This document shows positions 1 to 7,401 of a DNA stretch of 9,546 bases, piece by piece. The DNA is taken from contig CAMDKB010000155.1 of NCBI GenBank assembly GCA_945901195.1, forward strand, positions 1 to 9,546, given 5' to 3'. The position numbers and the translations under genes were made by a program. The DNA is from Rhizobium sp. Q54. Its GTDB lineage: Bacteria; Pseudomonadota; Alphaproteobacteria; Rhizobiales; Beijerinckiaceae. Position 1 is the first letter of the stretch; each line of letters begins with the position of its first letter. The notes beneath the pieces were generated by a model, which was not told where the DNA came from, did not search any database, and saw only the letters and a program-made list of their open reading frames with translations.

Positions 1-1
1 C

Positions 2-514
2 TTTCCGATCATACTCATACTCTATGTGATCCCGCAGGTTTCCTTCCTGCCGTTGCTTGTGCTGTCCTTTGGCCTTGGCTCCGCGGCCAAGATCGCCTTC
101 GGCTTCAGTCACGCTGTGTTTCCCATCATCATCAATGTCGTCTCGGGCATGCGCTCAGTACGTGAGCTGCACCTCAACGCCGCGCGAAGCATGGGCGCCT
201 CGCGCTTTGACATCATCCGCCACATCATCCTGCCACATATGGTGCCTAGTCTGTTCAACGGTCTGCGCCTGGGCATGACGCTCAACTTGCTTGGCGTCAT
301 TCTCGCCGAACTCTATGTCTCCACGTCAGGTGTAGGGTATTACACCAAGGTCTTCGCCGAGGACTTCAATCCGGGCCCGCTCTTCGCGCTGATTGGTTCG
401 CTGGCCTTTATCGCCATTGTCTTTAACGAGCTTGTTCGCATCGCCGAACATCGCCTCACACCAGGCAAACACAAGCAAACCGAAGTCAAAACCAAAAAGG
501 CAGAACAGCCATGA
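2..514 (+). CDS. ABC transporter permease, SsuC/TauC type (5'-truncated)
   Basis: This is the inner-membrane permease of an ABC importer of the nitrate/sulfonate/taurine/pyrimidine (BPD_transp_1) class. The reading frame is open to the left edge, so the gene starts outside the window. The GTG at 26 lies inside a hydrophobic segment and is not a convincing start. The 170 visible residues are the C-terminal part of a protein usually about 250-270 residues long. The diagnostic EAA loop, which docks on the ATPase, lies at visible residues 59-91 (NAARSMGASRFDII, then LPHMVPSLFNGLRLG). Hydrophobic segments lie at about 5-25, 35-50, 92-108 and 127-143, followed by a basic, Lys-rich cytoplasmic tail. 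Its TGA overlaps the ATG of the hydantoinase subunit gene (ATGA), which implies translational coupling. The transporter therefore probably imports the substrate of the downstream enzymes. Substrate identity is not visible. Confidence 0.9.
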   Translation, partial: FPIILILYVIPQVSFLPLLVLSFGLGSAAKIAFGFSHAVFPIIINVVSGMRSVRELHLNAARSMGASRFDIIRHIILPHMVPSLFNGLRLGMTLNLLGVILAELYVSTSGVGYYTKVFAEDFNPGPLFALIGSLAFIAIVFNELVRIAEHRLTPGKHKQTEVKTKKAEQP

Positions 515-2568
515 ATATCGTAGGCGTAGACATTGGCGGCACATTCACTGATCTGGTTGGCTGCATCGACGGCAAGATCGTCACATCCAAGACATCGACC
601 ACACCCGCCGATCCGACAATCGGCTTTGCCAAGTCGCTGGAGCTGGCCCATTGCAACGTGCCAGAACTCGGTGAGGTGCTGCACGGCTCAACGATCGCCA
701 TCAACACCGTGCTTGAGCGCAAAGGCGCGAAATCTGCTCTCATAACGACCAAGGGCTTCCGCGATGTGTACGCCATCGGGCGCGGCAATCGGATTGAAGC
801 TTTTAACTTGTTCTTTCATCGTCCAAAGCCACTGGTGGAACGGCGCTTCACATTCGAAGTCAACGAGCGTGTGAACGCATCGGGCGAAATCGTTACACCA
901 CTTGACCCCCAGGATGTCGAGGCGCTGGCGGAACAACTCAAACAGAACGGCATAGAAGCCATTGCGGTGTGCTTCCTTCATTCATGGGCCAATCCCGATC
1001 ACGAACGTATGGCCGGTGAAATCCTGCGCCGTGTTCATCCCGACCTGTTCGTCACTCTGAGCCACGAAATCCTGCGCGAATTCCGCGAATATGAGCGCAC
1101 TTCAACAACAGTGCTGAACGCCTTCGTAGGGCCACGCGTGAGCAATTATCTCGGCACGCTGGAAACTTACCTGCGGGGCGAGAACTTTGCTGGCAAGATG
1201 AACATGATGCGCTCCAATGGCGGCGTCATGTCGCTCGATCAGGCGCGCGCGCAACCCGTTTCGATGATGGAATCTGGCCCTGTCGCTGGCATGATTGGCG
1301 CCGGACGCCTCGCCCAGCATCTCGGCCTCAAGCAATGCATCGGCTTTGACATGGGCGGCACAACAGCCAAATCGAGCCTCATCACAAATGGCGAACCGGC
1401 GATCGAGGAAGGCTATGTCATTGGCGATCACGCCTCGGGCCAGCCCATGCAATTGCCAGTCGTCGATATCGTTGAAGTTGGCGCGGGTGGCGGCTCTATT
1501 GCCTGGGTCGATGAAGCCCTTGGCCTGCACGTCGGCCCCAGAAGCGCTGGCGCCGATCCGGGACCTGCCTGTTACGGCAAGGGCTCACTGGATCCTGTGG
1601 TGACCGACGCAGATCTCGTTCTGGGCCGCATCAATGGCGGACGCTTTCTTGGCGGAAGCATGGGCCTTGATGTCGCTGCTGCCGAACGCGCCATTGAGCT
1701 GAAAGTCGGCAAGCCACTTTCCCTCTCGGTGAAAGAAGCCGCTTTCGGAATAGCTACAATCGCAGACACGAACATGTCGCTCTCGGTGCGCGCTGTCTCC
1801 GTGAACAAGGGCGTCGATCCACGCGAAACCGCGATGATCGCCTTTGGAGGCGCAGGTCCGCTGCATGGCATCAGTGTAGCGCGGCAAATTTTTATTCCCA
1901 AAGTCGTCATCCCCAAATTGCCTGGCACATTCTCTGCGCTTGGCATGCTGATGGCGACCTGGCGGCAGGACTTTGTGCGCACGCTTGTTGGCCGGTTAGG
2001 GGCTTTGCAGGAAAGCCTTGTGCGGCAAGTGTTCGATGAACTTGCCGCTACCGGCAAGGATCGGATGCAGCGCGATCAGATTTCCGATGCCGTCGCAGAT
2101 TTCCGCTTTTATGCCGATCTGCGATATGTCGGCCAGGAACATGCGCTCGCCATTCCCGTCAGCGGCCCCGATATGCTGGTGGGCGACACCAGCAAGGTGC
2201 GCAAGCTCTTCGACATCGAGCACGATCTGCGCTACGGCCAGGCGGCGATGGAAGAGAATATGGAAATAGTCAACGTGCGGTTGGTCATCACTGCACGCAA
2301 GGATGACACGATCGCCGAGGAATGGATGAATCAGGACTGGTTCCCAACGGAAACAGCCGAGGAAACATCACGTGATGTCATCTATGACGATCCTGCAAAG
2401 CCTCACCGCGCCCGCGTCCTGTGGCGCCCTGCCCTGCCTGCCGGCTTTGAGCTGACGGGCCCAGCCGTCATCGAAGAACCCAATTCCACCATCCTGGTTC
2501 ATCCCGGCGACAAGGTCACCGTCACCAAATCAGGCCATCTGATCGTCGACATCGCGAACGCAGGTTGA
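511..2568 (+). CDS. hyuA: Hydantoinase/oxoprolinase family protein, subunit A (HyuA-like)
   Basis: This is the ATP-binding subunit of an ATP-dependent cyclic-amide hydrolase (N-methylhydantoinase, 5-oxoprolinase and acetone carboxylase superfamily). The 685 residues are the normal full length. The N-terminal Hydant_A_N domain opens with the phosphate-binding motif GVDIGGTFTD (5-14) and has LHGSTIAIN at 58-66. The catalytic Hydantoinase_A domain has ESGPVAGMIGAG (254-265), a second actin-like phosphate loop FDMGGTTAKSSL (279-290), VGAGGGSIAWVD (323-334), PRSAGADPGPACYG (343-356), and AFGGAGPLHG (444-453). The C-terminal region has YVGQEHAL (539-546) and GPAVIEEPNST (650-660). The second loop ends in Lys287, where many homologues have Asp (GGTSTD); this marks a subfamily rather than damage. 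AAGG at 497-500 lies 10 bases before the ATG. The gene is cytoplasmic and coupled to the permease upstream and the B subunit downstream. The exact substrate (hydantoin, oxoproline, lactam) cannot be assigned. Confidence 0.93.
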   Translation: MNIVGVDIGGTFTDLVGCIDGKIVTSKTSTTPADPTIGFAKSLELAHCNVPELGEVLHGSTIAINTVLERKGAKSALITTKGFRDVYAIGRGNRIEAFNLFFHRPKPLVERRFTFEVNERVNASGEIVTPLDPQDVEALAEQLKQNGIEAIAVCFLHSWANPDHERMAGEILRRVHPDLFVTLSHEILREFREYERTSTTVLNAFVGPRVSNYLGTLETYLRGENFAGKMNMMRSNGGVMSLDQARAQPVSMMESGPVAGMIGAGRLAQHLGLKQCIGFDMGGTTAKSSLITNGEPAIEEGYVIGDHASGQPMQLPVVDIVEVGAGGGSIAWVDEALGLHVGPRSAGADPGPACYGKGSLDPVVTDADLVLGRINGGRFLGGSMGLDVAAAERAIELKVGKPLSLSVKEAAFGIATIADTNMSLSVRAVSVNKGVDPRETAMIAFGGAGPLHGISVARQIFIPKVVIPKLPGTFSALGMLMATWRQDFVRTLVGRLGALQESLVRQVFDELAATGKDRMQRDQISDAVADFRFYADLRYVGQEHALAIPVSGPDMLVGDTSKVRKLFDIEHDLRYGQAAMEENMEIVNVRLVITARKDDTIAEEWMNQDWFPTETAEETSRDVIYDDPAKPHRARVLWRPALPAGFELTGPAVIEEPNSTILVHPGDKVTVTKSGHLIVDIANAG

Positions 2569-2573
2569 GCGCC

Positions 2574-4265
2574 ATGAAAAACAACGCACAAGCCCATCCC
2601 ATCACGGTTGAGGTCGTTCGCAATTCCATCGTCGCCTATGCCGACGAGATGGCGAACGCACTCTGCAAATCAGCCTACAACATGATGATCTATGAAGTCC
2701 GCGATTTTTGCTGCGGCCTCATCGATACGCAAGGCCGCATGATTTCGCAGAATCGCGGCGGCCTGCCGATATTTCTTGCCGACCTTGGCGTCGCCGTCAA
2801 AGACGGCATCAAGCGGTATGGCCTGGATGGCTTCAAGCCCGGCGATGTCCTCATCATGAACCACGGCGAAGTCTGTGGCCAGCATCTCAACAACGTAGTG
2901 ATCTATTGTCCCTGTTTCTTCGAGGGCGAGATTGTCGGCTTTGCCGCGAGCCGCGCCCATTGGGTCGATATCGGCGGCATGCGTATCGGCTTTGGTTCAA
3001 CCATCACCTCCGAAATTTTCGCCGAAGGCATACAGATGCGTTCGCTGAAAATATTTGAAGAGGGCAAGCGTAACGACACACTCTGGCAGATCATCAAAGA
3101 TAACGTGCGTTTCCCTGAAGCAGCCTTGGGCGATCTTCGCGCCCAGATGGCCTGTGCGCAACTGGGCGCGCGCCGTTATGCGGAACTTCTCGCGCGTTAC
3201 GGGCGCGCAACTGTCGAAGCCTGCATCGAAAAGATCTGGGATCAGGCCGATCTAAAAGTTCGGCACGTTGTCGCGCAAATTCCTGATGGCGTTTACACTG
3301 CCGAAAGCGCGCTCGACAACGATGGCCGCACACTCGACAAGCCCATCCGCATCAAGGTGACCGTGGAGATTGAAGGCGATAAATTCACCGTTGATCTCTC
3401 CGAAATGAATCCGCAGACGCCCGGCCCTTTGAATTCCGGCGAATCCGGCGGCATTGCCGCCGCACGCGTTGCCTTCAAGGCGCTGACGTCACCAGATCTC
3501 GATGTGAACGAAGGCTGCTTCCGTTCGCTCAATGTCGTCATTCCCCCCGGCACAATTGTCAGCGCCAGACCCGGCGCGGCCATCGGTCTGTGGAGCATCG
3601 CGCTGCCGACCACAATCGATACCATCCTCAAGGCGCTTGCACCTGCGTTACCTGACGTCGTGCCTGCTGCGCACAAAGGCGACATGGGTGGCTGTTCCTT
3701 CTATGGCTTCCGCAACGATGGCAGCCGCTTTCTGCTGATGAACATCTTCGGCGGTGGCTGGGGTGGACGCCCTGCAGAAGACGGTGAAGACGCCAGCGTC
3801 TCTGTCTGTCAGGGCGACGTGCGCAATTCTCCTGTGGAATTGCAGGAAATTCGCTATCCCATCATGGTCGACGAGCATGCATTGCGCGAAAACTCCGGCG
3901 GCGCAGGCAAATATCGCGGCGGCCTGGGCGTTCGCATCACCTATCGGGTACTCGTACCTTGCAAGGTGACGATCAACAACGAACGCACGAAGATCCCGCC
4001 GTGGGGTGTGCATGGCGGCGGCGATGCCGCGCACAATATTTCCGTCATCGAGAGTCATGCGGGCGGCGAACGCACCGTATTCAAGGGCACAGAAATTCCG
4101 CTGGAGCCCGGTGATCGCGTATTGTTCGATACCGCCGGTGGCGGTGGTTACGGTAAGCCTGACGAACGCGATCCGCGTGCAGTAGCCAATGATGTCGCCC
4201 AGGGATATCTTTCGTCTGACCTCGCCAGAAAATATTACAACTACACGGCGCAAGCCGCAGAATAA
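2574..4265 (+). CDS. hyuB: Hydantoinase B/oxoprolinase family protein (HyuB-like)
   Basis: This is the partner of the HyuA-like subunit; together the two form the ATP-dependent cyclic-amide hydrolase. The ATG at 2574 gives 563 residues, close to the usual family length. A TTG at 2565, overlapping the hyuA stop, is an alternative that adds three residues. A weak AGG at 2562-2564 is the only ribosome-binding hint, so coupling to hyuA is likely. Family blocks run through the whole protein: PITVEVVRN near the N-terminus, YEVRDFCCGLID (about 40-51), GQHLNNVVIY (102-111), SRAHWVDIGGMRIGFG (126-141), ENSGGAGKYRGGLGV (439-453), and the C-terminal TAGGGGYGKPDERDP (520-534). The motif that is NDPY..G.H in many homologues here reads NHGEVCGQH (96-104), so this is a distinct subfamily, matching the variant loop in the A subunit. 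There is no signal peptide; the protein is cytoplasmic. The precise substrate is unknown. Confidence 0.93.
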   Translation: MKNNAQAHPITVEVVRNSIVAYADEMANALCKSAYNMMIYEVRDFCCGLIDTQGRMISQNRGGLPIFLADLGVAVKDGIKRYGLDGFKPGDVLIMNHGEVCGQHLNNVVIYCPCFFEGEIVGFAASRAHWVDIGGMRIGFGSTITSEIFAEGIQMRSLKIFEEGKRNDTLWQIIKDNVRFPEAALGDLRAQMACAQLGARRYAELLARYGRATVEACIEKIWDQADLKVRHVVAQIPDGVYTAESALDNDGRTLDKPIRIKVTVEIEGDKFTVDLSEMNPQTPGPLNSGESGGIAAARVAFKALTSPDLDVNEGCFRSLNVVIPPGTIVSARPGAAIGLWSIALPTTIDTILKALAPALPDVVPAAHKGDMGGCSFYGFRNDGSRFLLMNIFGGGWGGRPAEDGEDASVSVCQGDVRNSPVELQEIRYPIMVDEHALRENSGGAGKYRGGLGVRITYRVLVPCKVTINNERTKIPPWGVHGGGDAAHNISVIESHAGGERTVFKGTEIPLEPGDRVLFDTAGGGGYGKPDERDPRAVANDVAQGYLSSDLARKYYNYTAQAAE

Positions 4266-4286
4266 GAAACAAAGCAGGGGGAACAC

Positions 4287-5396
4287 ATGCCCAGCATAAC
4301 ACACAAGGCTCGCCTTGATGCCCTCTCCGACGCGATGAAGGCGCAAAACGTCGAGGTGTTTCTTGTCATCGGCAATAATTGGCATGCCGATTATCTCCGC
4401 TATGCCACCGATTTCGGCATTCAGGAAGGACAGGGCATCGCCATTATTCGCGCTGACGGATCGGCAACGCTCATGCTCGACGATCCCACCGAATGTGAGC
4501 GCGCCCGCGCCGAAATCAGCGGCTGTGATGTGCAATATGCGCCACAGCTTGTGAAAGAGGCGCGCGCGCAGCTTATGCGCTCTGGAAATCGCAACGTGGC
4601 CGCCTCGCCCATGCATCTCCTGCCTTATGGCCTCGTGAACGCTGGCAATGACGTACGGTTTGCCGATGGCGCGCCGGTCATCGAACGCTTGCTGATGACC
4701 AAGATGGAGGTGGAGCTGGATTGCATCCGCCGCGCATCAAAACTTTGCGACGAAGGTTACATCGTGTTTCGCGATGCAGCCCGCCCCGGCCGCAAGGATT
4801 ATGAACTCGTCGCTGAGATGGAAGGATTCTTCCGTGCCCACGGCATTGCGGAAAACTTCATGATCATCGGCGTTGGCGGCAAGGAGGTTCGTGGCATGGC
4901 CCCTCCCGGCGGCAAGGTGTTGAAGGCGGGTGATCTCGTGACGACGGAATTATCGCCTTGTGTCGATGGTTATTATGCGCAGGTCTGCCGCACGCTGGTT
5001 GTCGGCCAGGCCAGCGAGACACAGCTCAAGGCATTCTCGGTCTATCAGGAAGCGCTTGAAGCGGGCATCAAGACTGTCAAGGCTGGCGTCACCGCCGCAG
5101 ACGTTGCCCGCGCCGAGAATGATGTGTTCCGCAAATATGGTCTGGGACAATATACGACCTCGGAATATACGCGCGTACGCGGCCACGGCATGGGCCTTTT
5201 CCTCGATCAGAAACCTCAAATTCTCGAAGATGTGGACATCGAACTCGTCGACGGCATGACGATGATCGTGCATCCCAACACCTATCATCCCGATGCAGGT
5301 TACATGGTGTTGGGAGACGCAATGGTTGTGCGCCCCGGCGGCCATGAATTGCTTTGTGGTCTGCCGCGAGATCTGTTTTCCGTGTCCGCTCACTAA
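4287..5396 (+). CDS. M24 family (Xaa-Pro peptidase/creatinase fold) protein lacking standard metal ligands
   Basis: This protein of 369 residues has the two-domain layout of creatinase and prolidase: a creatinase_N-like domain (about 10-135) and a C-terminal pita-bread domain (about 145-369). AGGGGG at 4276-4281 lies 5 bases before the ATG, a strong ribosome-binding site. Fold landmarks are clear: GDLVTTELSPCVDGYYAQVCRT (215-236 region), GHGMGL (299-304) and MIVHPNTYHPDAGYMVLGD (326-344). In metallopeptidases the five metal ligands are Asp, Asp, His, Glu, Glu. Here the matching positions are Glu221, Gln232, His300, His329 and about Gly343. Only the His clearly survives, so dinuclear-metal peptidase activity is unlikely. 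Creatinase is a known metal-independent member of this fold that hydrolyses a C-N bond while keeping that His, so amidinohydrolase-like or other hydrolase chemistry is a reasonable inference. The gene starts 21 bases after hyuB and is probably cotranscribed with it. Confidence 0.85.
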   Translation: MPSITHKARLDALSDAMKAQNVEVFLVIGNNWHADYLRYATDFGIQEGQGIAIIRADGSATLMLDDPTECERARAEISGCDVQYAPQLVKEARAQLMRSGNRNVAASPMHLLPYGLVNAGNDVRFADGAPVIERLLMTKMEVELDCIRRASKLCDEGYIVFRDAARPGRKDYELVAEMEGFFRAHGIAENFMIIGVGGKEVRGMAPPGGKVLKAGDLVTTELSPCVDGYYAQVCRTLVVGQASETQLKAFSVYQEALEAGIKTVKAGVTAADVARAENDVFRKYGLGQYTTSEYTRVRGHGMGLFLDQKPQILEDVDIELVDGMTMIVHPNTYHPDAGYMVLGDAMVVRPGGHELLCGLPRDLFSVSAH

Positions 5397-5399
5397 GGA
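5395..5399 (+). promoter_or_regulatory. Ribosome-binding site fixing the start of the second M24-like gene
   Basis: AAGGA overlaps the TAA stop of the preceding gene and lies 8 bases before the ATG at 5408. The frame stays open upstream to 5354, but that extension would overlap the preceding M24 gene by over 40 bases and has no good ribosome-binding site. The ATG at 5408 is therefore preferred. Confidence 0.65.
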
Positions 5400-5407
5400 A
5401 CAAGACC

Positions 5408-6442
5408 ATGCGCCGCGGATTAATGGCCTGGGATGCCTCAGAACTCCCCATCGAAACGATTCACGCGCGGCAGGGAAAACTGCGCGCCATCATGAAGGCG
5501 CACAAGCTCGACGCCTTCATCGCCTACACAAACATTTCCCATCCCGCTGCTGTCAGCTGGATCAGCGGCTTTACGCCTTATTGGTCGGAGGGCGTTTATT
5601 GCGTGATGCCCGAAGGGACGCCCGCTTTCGCCACAGCCCTTTCAAAGCGCGTTGCTGAATGGATCGGCACCGTCATGCCGGTCGGTGAAGTGATCCCCAC
5701 CCCCGCGCCCGGAACAGCCATTGGCAAACGCCTTGCGACGGCTGGCGCCAAGCGCATTGGCATCATCGATCTGGACGATCTGCCAGCGCGCCAGGCGCGT
5801 GCGATTCTTGCCGAAGTCGGGGGTCTGGAACTTGTCGACGCCACCGACGCCTTCAACGCAATACGTTGTGAAGTTGATGGGTCCGAACGGGCGCTGGCTG
5901 CAAAAGCCGCTGCGATCGCAGCGGCAGCCATGAAAGCGGCGGACTGGAATGCCAAAAGCCTGCAGGCCTTGATAGCGCCTTGCGAAGTCCACGCGCGCCG
6001 GGCGGCGGCTGAAGACATCTTCCTGTCGGTAGCTCCCGATCTCAACGCCAGTGGGCGCTTTCAGCGGACCGATACGGCCACCACTCTGGGCAGTTCATTC
6101 GCTCTCAGAATGTCGCTTGCGTACAAAGGTACATGGGTTCGCATGGTTCAAAGCCATGCAAGCAATCCTGCTGAGGCTGCCAGATTTGCAACAGCCCAAA
6201 AGGCGTTCGACTTGCTCATGCTTTCTCGCGATCCCGAGCCGGCGGTGCGCGAGGCTCTTGCCGCTGCAGGCGCTGATCTCAAGTCCTGGTCTCTCGAACA
6301 GCCGCGCGGCTCCTCTCCGCTCGTCTGCGTCGCAGGCACAGGTATTACCACTGGCGCATACAATGCCGGCGCACCTGCAACATTCAATGCAGAGTGCGAA
6401 ATTAATGGCGCGCGCTGGCTCGCTTCACGCCCCTTTGCGTAA
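5408..6442 (+). CDS. Degenerate M24/creatinase-fold protein, probably non-peptidase
   Basis: This protein of 344 residues lies 11 bases after the first M24 gene. The N-terminal half resembles a creatinase_N domain: IHARQGKLRAIMKAHKLDAF (18-37), then ISHPAAVSWISGF (43-55). The C-terminal half can only be lined up with the pita-bread fold through one block, SLAYKGTWVRMVQS (236-249). That block matches the DGYYAQVCRT block of the upstream neighbour, and the two metal-ligand positions there fall on Arg234 and Arg245. No GHGxGL motif is present, and there is no histidine at all after residue 250. The protein is also shorter than typical members and is rich in Ala (about 163-178). It is in frame throughout with no internal stop, so it looks like a maintained divergent paralogue rather than a fresh pseudogene. 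A structural or regulatory partner of the upstream M24 protein is possible; a catalytic role by the usual mechanism is not supported. Confidence 0.7.
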   Translation: MRRGLMAWDASELPIETIHARQGKLRAIMKAHKLDAFIAYTNISHPAAVSWISGFTPYWSEGVYCVMPEGTPAFATALSKRVAEWIGTVMPVGEVIPTPAPGTAIGKRLATAGAKRIGIIDLDDLPARQARAILAEVGGLELVDATDAFNAIRCEVDGSERALAAKAAAIAAAAMKAADWNAKSLQALIAPCEVHARRAAAEDIFLSVAPDLNASGRFQRTDTATTLGSSFALRMSLAYKGTWVRMVQSHASNPAEAARFATAQKAFDLLMLSRDPEPAVREALAAAGADLKSWSLEQPRGSSPLVCVAGTGITTGAYNAGAPATFNAECEINGARWLASRPFA

Positions 6443-6497
6443 CATCCAAGCGCGAACGCGCGCGGTTCTTTATTTGAGACTGGCTGCTGCGCCGGAT

Positions 6498-6527
6498 GTT
6501 TCGATCGACCCACGGGTCAATCGAAAC
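6498..6527. terminator. Stem-loop at the convergent gene junction, possible bidirectional terminator
   Basis: The arms GTTTCGATCGACC (6498-6510) and GGTCAATCGAAAC (6515-6527) pair over 13 positions around a CACG loop. The single mismatch is C.A on the + strand and becomes a G.U wobble on the - strand, so the hairpin is better for transcripts from the TerC gene, whose stop lies 18 bases away. There is no T-run on either side, so it is not a textbook intrinsic terminator. Its position in the 103-base gap between two converging genes supports a role in ending transcription. Confidence 0.5.
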
Positions 6528-6545
6528 CGCCCTTGATATAAGTTG

Positions 6546-7265
6546 TCAATGGTCGCTGCGCTTACGGCGCGCCATGTGGTTCAGCGATTCCACAACAATC
6601 GAAAACGCGATGGCGGCATAGACAAATCCTTTAGGCACGTGGAAGCCAAAGCCGTCTGCTACCAGAACCATACCAATCAGTAACAGAAAGGCGAGCGCCA
6701 GCATCTTCACGGTGGGATGAGTATTGATGAAGCGTGAGATGGGTTCATTGGCTGCCAACATCACGATGACAGATATAATGACAGCCGTGGACATCACCCA
6801 GATATCGTCTGCCATACCGACCGCCGTTATCACACTGTCCAGAGAAAACACGATATCCAGCATCAATATTGAAGCGATAGCCTTGCCAAAGGTTGTTACC
6901 GCCACTGCCGCGCCAGATTGTTCCTCAGCGTGCTGCTCGATGAGCTCATGAATTTCCAGGGTACCCTTGTAGAGCAGGAAGAATCCGCCCCCAATCAGAA
7001 TTAAGTCGCGCCATGAAAAGCCTTTGCCGAATATTTCGAAAACTTCAGCTTTAAGCCCGACAATCCAGGCAATCGATGCCAGAAGCCCAAGGCGCATGAT
7101 CAGCGCCAGCGAAAGCCCCACATTGCGAGCCATCGCCTGCTGATGTTTAGGCAGGCGCGCCGCCGTGATGGAAATAAAGATGAGATTATCTATACCCAGC
7201 ACAACTTCCAGGGCCGTCAACGTAAATAACGCCGCCAGTGCGTTGGGGTTCAATAGCCAATCCAC
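6546..7265 (-). CDS. TerC family integral membrane protein
   Basis: This is an inner-membrane protein of the TerC (tellurite resistance C / YkoY / YjbE) family. Characterised relatives take part in manganese or other metal-ion efflux. The chosen GTG start gives 239 residues beginning (M)DWLLNPNALAALFTL, which is how many family members begin. An in-frame start 19 codons earlier adds a polar leader not seen in the family. Conserved acidic residues sit inside membrane segments: LGIDN (23-27), LDIVFSLDSV (136-145), and ANEP (172-175). About seven hydrophobic segments are visible, at roughly 8-32, 47-70, 85-100, 128-152, 157-172, 188-206 and 212-228, followed by a basic tail (ARRKRSDH). The gene has no evident functional tie to its catabolic neighbours. 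It faces the + strand block tail to tail. I saw no yybP-ykoY-like leader in the 136 bases upstream, though I cannot exclude one by eye. Confidence 0.9.
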   Translation of the reverse strand: MDWLLNPNALAALFTLTALEVVLGIDNLIFISITAARLPKHQQAMARNVGLSLALIMRLGLLASIAWIVGLKAEVFEIFGKGFSWRDLILIGGGFFLLYKGTLEIHELIEQHAEEQSGAAVAVTTFGKAIASILMLDIVFSLDSVITAVGMADDIWVMSTAVIISVIVMLAANEPISRFINTHPTVKMLALAFLLLIGMVLVADGFGFHVPKGFVYAAIAFSIVVESLNHMARRKRSDH

Positions 7266-7272
7266 GATGATG

Positions 7273-7276
7273 CTCC
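7273..7276 (-). promoter_or_regulatory. Ribosome-binding site fixing the GTG start of the TerC gene
   Basis: On the - strand GGAG lies 7 bases before the GTG at 7265-7263. This supports the GTG over the more upstream in-frame start at 7322, and fits the usual N-terminus of the TerC family. Confidence 0.65.
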
Positions 7277-7356
7277 GGTTCCATTGTAAAGCTGGAGATA
7301 AGTAAGTTGGCAGACTTTTCAACGGGTAGTTTCACACGTTCGTTACACCGTAATTT

Positions 7357-7388
7357 CGCGGAGCGGGCGCCCCTGCGCCGCGCTCGCG
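7357..7388 (-). terminator. GC-rich stem-loop downstream of the dehydrogenase gene
   Basis: A stem of 13 base pairs forms from CGCG-G-AGCG-GGCGC (7357-7370) and GCGCC-G-CGCT-CGCG (7375-7388), around a CCCT loop with one bulged base on each arm. It begins 14 bases past the stop of the 2-hydroxyacid dehydrogenase gene on the - strand and lies upstream of the TerC gene. No T-run follows, so it is a candidate terminator or 3'-end stabilising hairpin rather than a certain one. It suggests that TerC is transcribed separately, from within 7266-7356. Confidence 0.5.
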
Positions 7389-7401
7389 CTTAGTGGCAAG
7401 A

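Noticed and set aside
1572..2057. A 161-codon open frame on the - strand inside hyuA
   Set aside because: It overlaps a well-conserved part of the hydantoinase A subunit and has no independent support.
3648..4616. A 322-codon open frame on the - strand
   Set aside because: It is antisense to the end of hyuB and the start of the first M24 gene, both strongly supported; the translation shows no family motif.
5408..6442. Second M24-like gene as a pseudogene
   Set aside because: There is no internal stop or frameshift, it has its own ribosome-binding site, and codon use resembles its neighbours. Divergence alone is not evidence of inactivation of the gene.
6450..6475. Small hairpin (GCGC-GAAC-GCGC) followed by TTCTTTATTT after the last + strand gene
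   Set aside because: The stem is only 4 base pairs and the T-rich tail is interrupted and offset by several bases. It is too weak to call a terminator, although it lies in the right place for one.
7296..7322. Possible promoter for the TerC gene on the - strand (TTGAAA and TTATCT)
   Set aside because: The spacing is only 15 bases and the -10 match is poor, so it cannot be separated from chance.
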